Source: an uncultured Oscillospiraceae bacterium
GTDB taxonomy: Bacteria > Bacillota > Clostridia > Oscillospirales > Oscillospiraceae
Assembly: GCA_947629245.1 (NCBI GenBank)
Contig: CANRDC010000001.1
Coordinates: 1-64,000 of the forward strand
Reading direction: 5' to 3'
DNA: 64,000 nucleotides
The stretch's first letter is position 1. Every line of letters starts with the position of its first letter. Both the position numbers and the translations under genes were made by a program. Below the pieces are notes generated by a model, which was given only the letters and a program-made list of their open reading frames with translations, did no database searches and had not been told where the DNA came from. Below are positions 61,500 through 64,000 of the stretch, in pieces.

Positions 61500-64000
61500 A
61501 TGGATAGAACGTTACTCCGCCATGCGACTGCATGTGTGGCCTCAGCTATTGAGACTCCACTTCCGCAATCGTATTATCAAACGCATTTCCCCTATGTCCC
61601 TGATGTAGCATACGCCATACTTGTCAGCAACTTCTATGATAAGTTTGTTGAGGAGTATTACAACCCTAAAGCTCTTGAAGCTTTTAATGACGGTGTTGAA
61701 CCAGACCCTGTTATTGATTGCATGATAGAGTACGCCGGGATTTACCTTGGCGAGACAATTCCTGTTGTCGACGGAAAAGCCATTACTAACTCACTTAGAA
61801 CCAAGAGTGAGTCAATTAAAGCCGACTTCCTGTTCAAGACGACAGACGAGGTAATGACCGAGCTTTTCTCCAGAGCCTCTGTGCGTGAGTGTATCCGCAT
61901 CGAGATGTACAAGGAGAACAATCGTGAGAGCTTCACAAAGATAATCGGCTCCAGTCGATTTGAGGCAGTCTTCGACAGTTTCTGGGAAAGCTTTAGAACC
62001 AGAAACGTCCACGCCTATGAGTGGTACGGGAGCTTCGTTGACTTCGTGAAGTTCTGCTTCACCCACATGTATAAGGGCGATAGTCGTGGCACAAAGTTCT
62101 CTATCGCCGGTGAGGTTGACGTCGCCAAGCGCGAAGAAGAGCTCGCCGGAAGAATAAGGAATGAGAGCTATCTTGCTCGCACTGTTACGAGTGACTTTCC
62201 TATACATGACATCTTAACAAGCATTTATCGTGTCAATGTTAAGGCCTTCCGTCACACTGGTCAGGGTAGCCAGAACTACGGCATCCTGTATGAGATGGTG
62301 TACCTTTGCATTTGGCACTTATGTGAACGCCATGTCGAGCAGCTGAACAAGGAGCTTAAAGGATACCACCTTGAAATGGTCGACCCATATGAGAGACGCG
62401 AGACTATCATAGTTGATGGTCAGCCGCTGAAGTATAATAGGGGCGTGAAGAACAAGGTGAATAACGCCAAGGAGCTTCTCGTCTATATCTTCGACTCTAT
62501 TCTCGACGGGCGGTTCAGCATCAGCAATCTTGCTGATTTTAGAGCCGAGTGCTTTAGCCTCGGTCGCAAAAGTAAGGACGGGCGTGACACCGTTTGGGAA
62601 GTAGATACTGATACCAGTTTCTTTATCGACCTGAACGATAAAGCCTATAAGAACTACGATACGTTCGACATGCTTTTGCTCGGTGTCACCAATGCGTATA
62701 AGTTCCTCAAAGCTTGTGAAGAGCGCGGAATGACACTTGTTGACACGTACTTAAGTGGTTGCACAAAGGAGTTCAATGATTTTAACGAATGGTTCCTCAA
62801 TAAGAAAATCATTCGCTATATGGACTTCTTGTCCTCGCTGAAGTATGTCAACCTCATTCATGCAATTCAGGCGGAGACCTCACAGATGGAAAACCCTGGT
62901 GAGCTTCTAATCTTCGAGGACATGCTCACTAAGTACGCCGGGTCTGAGCAGGCCCATGATAATAAAGAGCGCCGTGACTACGGTGCATTGTATGGGCTGT
63001 TCGATAATCCGAGACTGCTCCATGAACGTCGTGGTGACTTGAAATACATTAAGCACTATGACTTGATGGGAGCACTTCAGGCAGTACCGCGTGACTTGGA
63101 CGAACTGGTGGACCGAAGGAGGTTCAACTTCCAGGCGAACTGCGATTTCCCAGGTTACTATGCAGATGACTTCCGAGCCGTCGACATGGTGTCCGCGAGG
63201 TACAATGACATCTATAGCAATATCTTTCTCGTAGAGTCTCCGATAGTGGCGCGACAGTATCTTGGCAAATGCGAGCCGACGAGGAACCGAGATGCAGTGC
63301 TTGCCAGTCTCGACCCGTTCGAGATGCCGCCTTCTGATGAAGTCCTCGCTAATATGGTCAACGGCACTTGGGTCGAACTTAAGTCGCTGGAGTGGCATCT
63401 TGGGGCTGCTAACTATCCGGCTATCATTAGGACAACTTCTACTGCTGATGGTCGTTCAGTTGAGGACCACTTCATCTATATTCCGATGTTCAATACCTAT
63501 GTGGCGAGTCGCATAGAGAACGGTCGTGTAGTTTGTATACGTAGGTCATTGCTCCAGTTGTTGCAGGAACAAAGAAACCTGCAGAGCGTGTTTAAGGCTA
63601 AACTTGTGTTTGGTGCCGTGTGTATCAAGGACGATGAAAAGCTCGCTGAAATCTTCGCTCCCTCTAAGATGAACCATTTGGAAAAAGAAAGCGAGCTTGA
63701 CTACTATATTAGATACCGCCGTGCTGTCAGAAGTAGGCTCAATCGCTCTATCGGGTTCCCTCAGTTCATCGGTATCGACGGAGCTCTTGAGCAGGACATC
63801 GACACTGTGTGCAAGCGCCTTGAAGCCACACTGAATAAGAACTATGTAAAACCCGTTCGCCAGTTCTACGAATACTACCTCGAACTCTCTAAAATGCAGC
63901 TGGGACTTGTCGAGCTAATGTACGACATGTTTACCTACTGCTACTATGTCCTTATGAATTTGGACGGAGCGTTCGATGAAGTAGAGCTTGCGAACGCCAG
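61500..64000 (+). CDS. Large unidentified protein, 3'-truncated by the window
   Basis: An ATG behind GATGGAGGAGCGTTACT opens a frame with no stop to the window edge (833 codons visible). The product starts MDRTLLRHATACVASAIE. It is soluble, helical and acidic, with no motif I recognise. RQFYEYYLELSKMQLGLVELM lies near the cut end. Possibly a structural or scaffold protein on size grounds alone. The 127-bp gap upstream contains the CGCCATG word and an A+T-rich segment that may hold a promoter. Confidence 0.8.
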   Translation, partial: MDRTLLRHATACVASAIETPLPQSYYQTHFPYVPDVAYAILVSNFYDKFVEEYYNPKALEAFNDGVEPDPVIDCMIEYAGIYLGETIPVVDGKAITNSLRTKSESIKADFLFKTTDEVMTELFSRASVRECIRIEMYKENNRESFTKIIGSSRFEAVFDSFWESFRTRNVHAYEWYGSFVDFVKFCFTHMYKGDSRGTKFSIAGEVDVAKREEELAGRIRNESYLARTVTSDFPIHDILTSIYRVNVKAFRHTGQGSQNYGILYEMVYLCIWHLCERHVEQLNKELKGYHLEMVDPYERRETIIVDGQPLKYNRGVKNKVNNAKELLVYIFDSILDGRFSISNLADFRAECFSLGRKSKDGRDTVWEVDTDTSFFIDLNDKAYKNYDTFDMLLLGVTNAYKFLKACEERGMTLVDTYLSGCTKEFNDFNEWFLNKKIIRYMDFLSSLKYVNLIHAIQAETSQMENPGELLIFEDMLTKYAGSEQAHDNKERRDYGALYGLFDNPRLLHERRGDLKYIKHYDLMGALQAVPRDLDELVDRRRFNFQANCDFPGYYADDFRAVDMVSARYNDIYSNIFLVESPIVARQYLGKCEPTRNRDAVLASLDPFEMPPSDEVLANMVNGTWVELKSLEWHLGAANYPAIIRTTSTADGRSVEDHFIYIPMFNTYVASRIENGRVVCIRRSLLQLLQEQRNLQSVFKAKLVFGAVCIKDDEKLAEIFAPSKMNHLEKESELDYYIRYRRAVRSRLNRSIGFPQFIGIDGALEQDIDTVCKRLEATLNKNYVKPVRQFYEYYLELSKMQLGLVELMYDMFTYCYYVLMNLDGAFDEVELANA

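Noticed and set aside
1-64000. tRNA or rRNA genes
   Set aside because: No cloverleaf with a GTTCGA-type T loop and no rRNA core sequence was noticed on either strand; a covariance-model search would be needed to exclude them fully.
1-64000. Insertion sequences, transposases or integrases
   Set aside because: No transposase, recombinase or terminal-inverted-repeat pair with target duplication was recognised; the repeats seen are terminators, leaders and paralogous genes.

Overview
The window is a densely packed stretch of about 62 protein-coding genes. Every supportable gene lies on the + strand, with strong GGAGG-type ribosome binding sites, short or overlapping gene junctions and intrinsic terminators between operons. 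The standard bacterial code fits: TGA serves as a stop and TGG as Trp. Cell-surface genes point to a Gram-positive or SLH-bearing Bacillota-type host: an S-layer (SLH) protein with MBG and Listeria-Bacteroides repeats, and three lipoproteins with lipoboxes. No tRNA, rRNA, ribosomal protein, capsid, terminase, replication or conjugation gene is visible. The gene content (single-chain multisubunit-type RNA polymerase, SPFH protein, AbiE-like modules, Fic proteins, very many paralogous orphans) suggests a very large phage or another giant extrachromosomal element rather than an ordinary chromosome, but the window alone does not decide this.

Layout. 0-3.3 kb: end of a giant secreted repeat protein. 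3.5-7.2 kb: six tandem paralogues sharing a C-terminal FP-[NDK]-G block, ending in a degenerate mini-gene. 7.3-12.8 kb: a small orphan and a 1638-residue SLH surface protein. 12.9-18.6 kb: orphans carrying a C-terminal tag, with a first AbiE-like pair embedded. 18.7-21.5 kb: two further AbiE-like antitoxin/toxin pairs, each closed by the same terminator repeat. 21.6-24.2 kb: a DUF885-type metallopeptidase with two in-frame TGA codons at its start, a Fic protein and a frameshifted cysteine hydrolase. 24.2-50.6 kb: a large accessory region with 18 members of one highly diverged paralogous family, interspersed with possible enzymes and effectors (transglutaminase-like, ADP-ribosyltransferase-like, NERD nuclease, two GNATs, YpsA/SLOG, degenerate Fic, LPD28-like), an SPFH membrane protein, three lipoproteins and a split prepilin peptidase. 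50.8-60.7 kb: small orphans leading into a 2755-residue fused beta-beta' RNA polymerase. 60.8-64 kb: an HNH protein with a hydrophobic tail and the first 833 codons of an unidentified large protein.

The feature that ties the window together is a short terminal peptide of the form x-[LM]-x-[LI]-[KEGQ] (MNLK, LNLE, MSLK, LNLG and similar). It sits at the extreme C-terminus, less often the N-terminus, of about 30 otherwise unrelated proteins, usually after a flexible linker. The RNA polymerase, the AbiE-like toxins, a Fic protein, the transglutaminase-like and ART-like proteins and most of the 18-member family carry it. The SLH protein, lipoproteins, SPFH protein, prepilin peptidase halves, GNATs and nucleases do not. 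This looks like a shared sorting or packaging signal, and I regard it as the best candidate for an undescribed system here. A second oddity is a strand-biased DNA word, CGCCATG (with CGCCAGG and CGCCGGG), scattered about once per kilobase through genes in more than one reading phase and through intergenic gaps.
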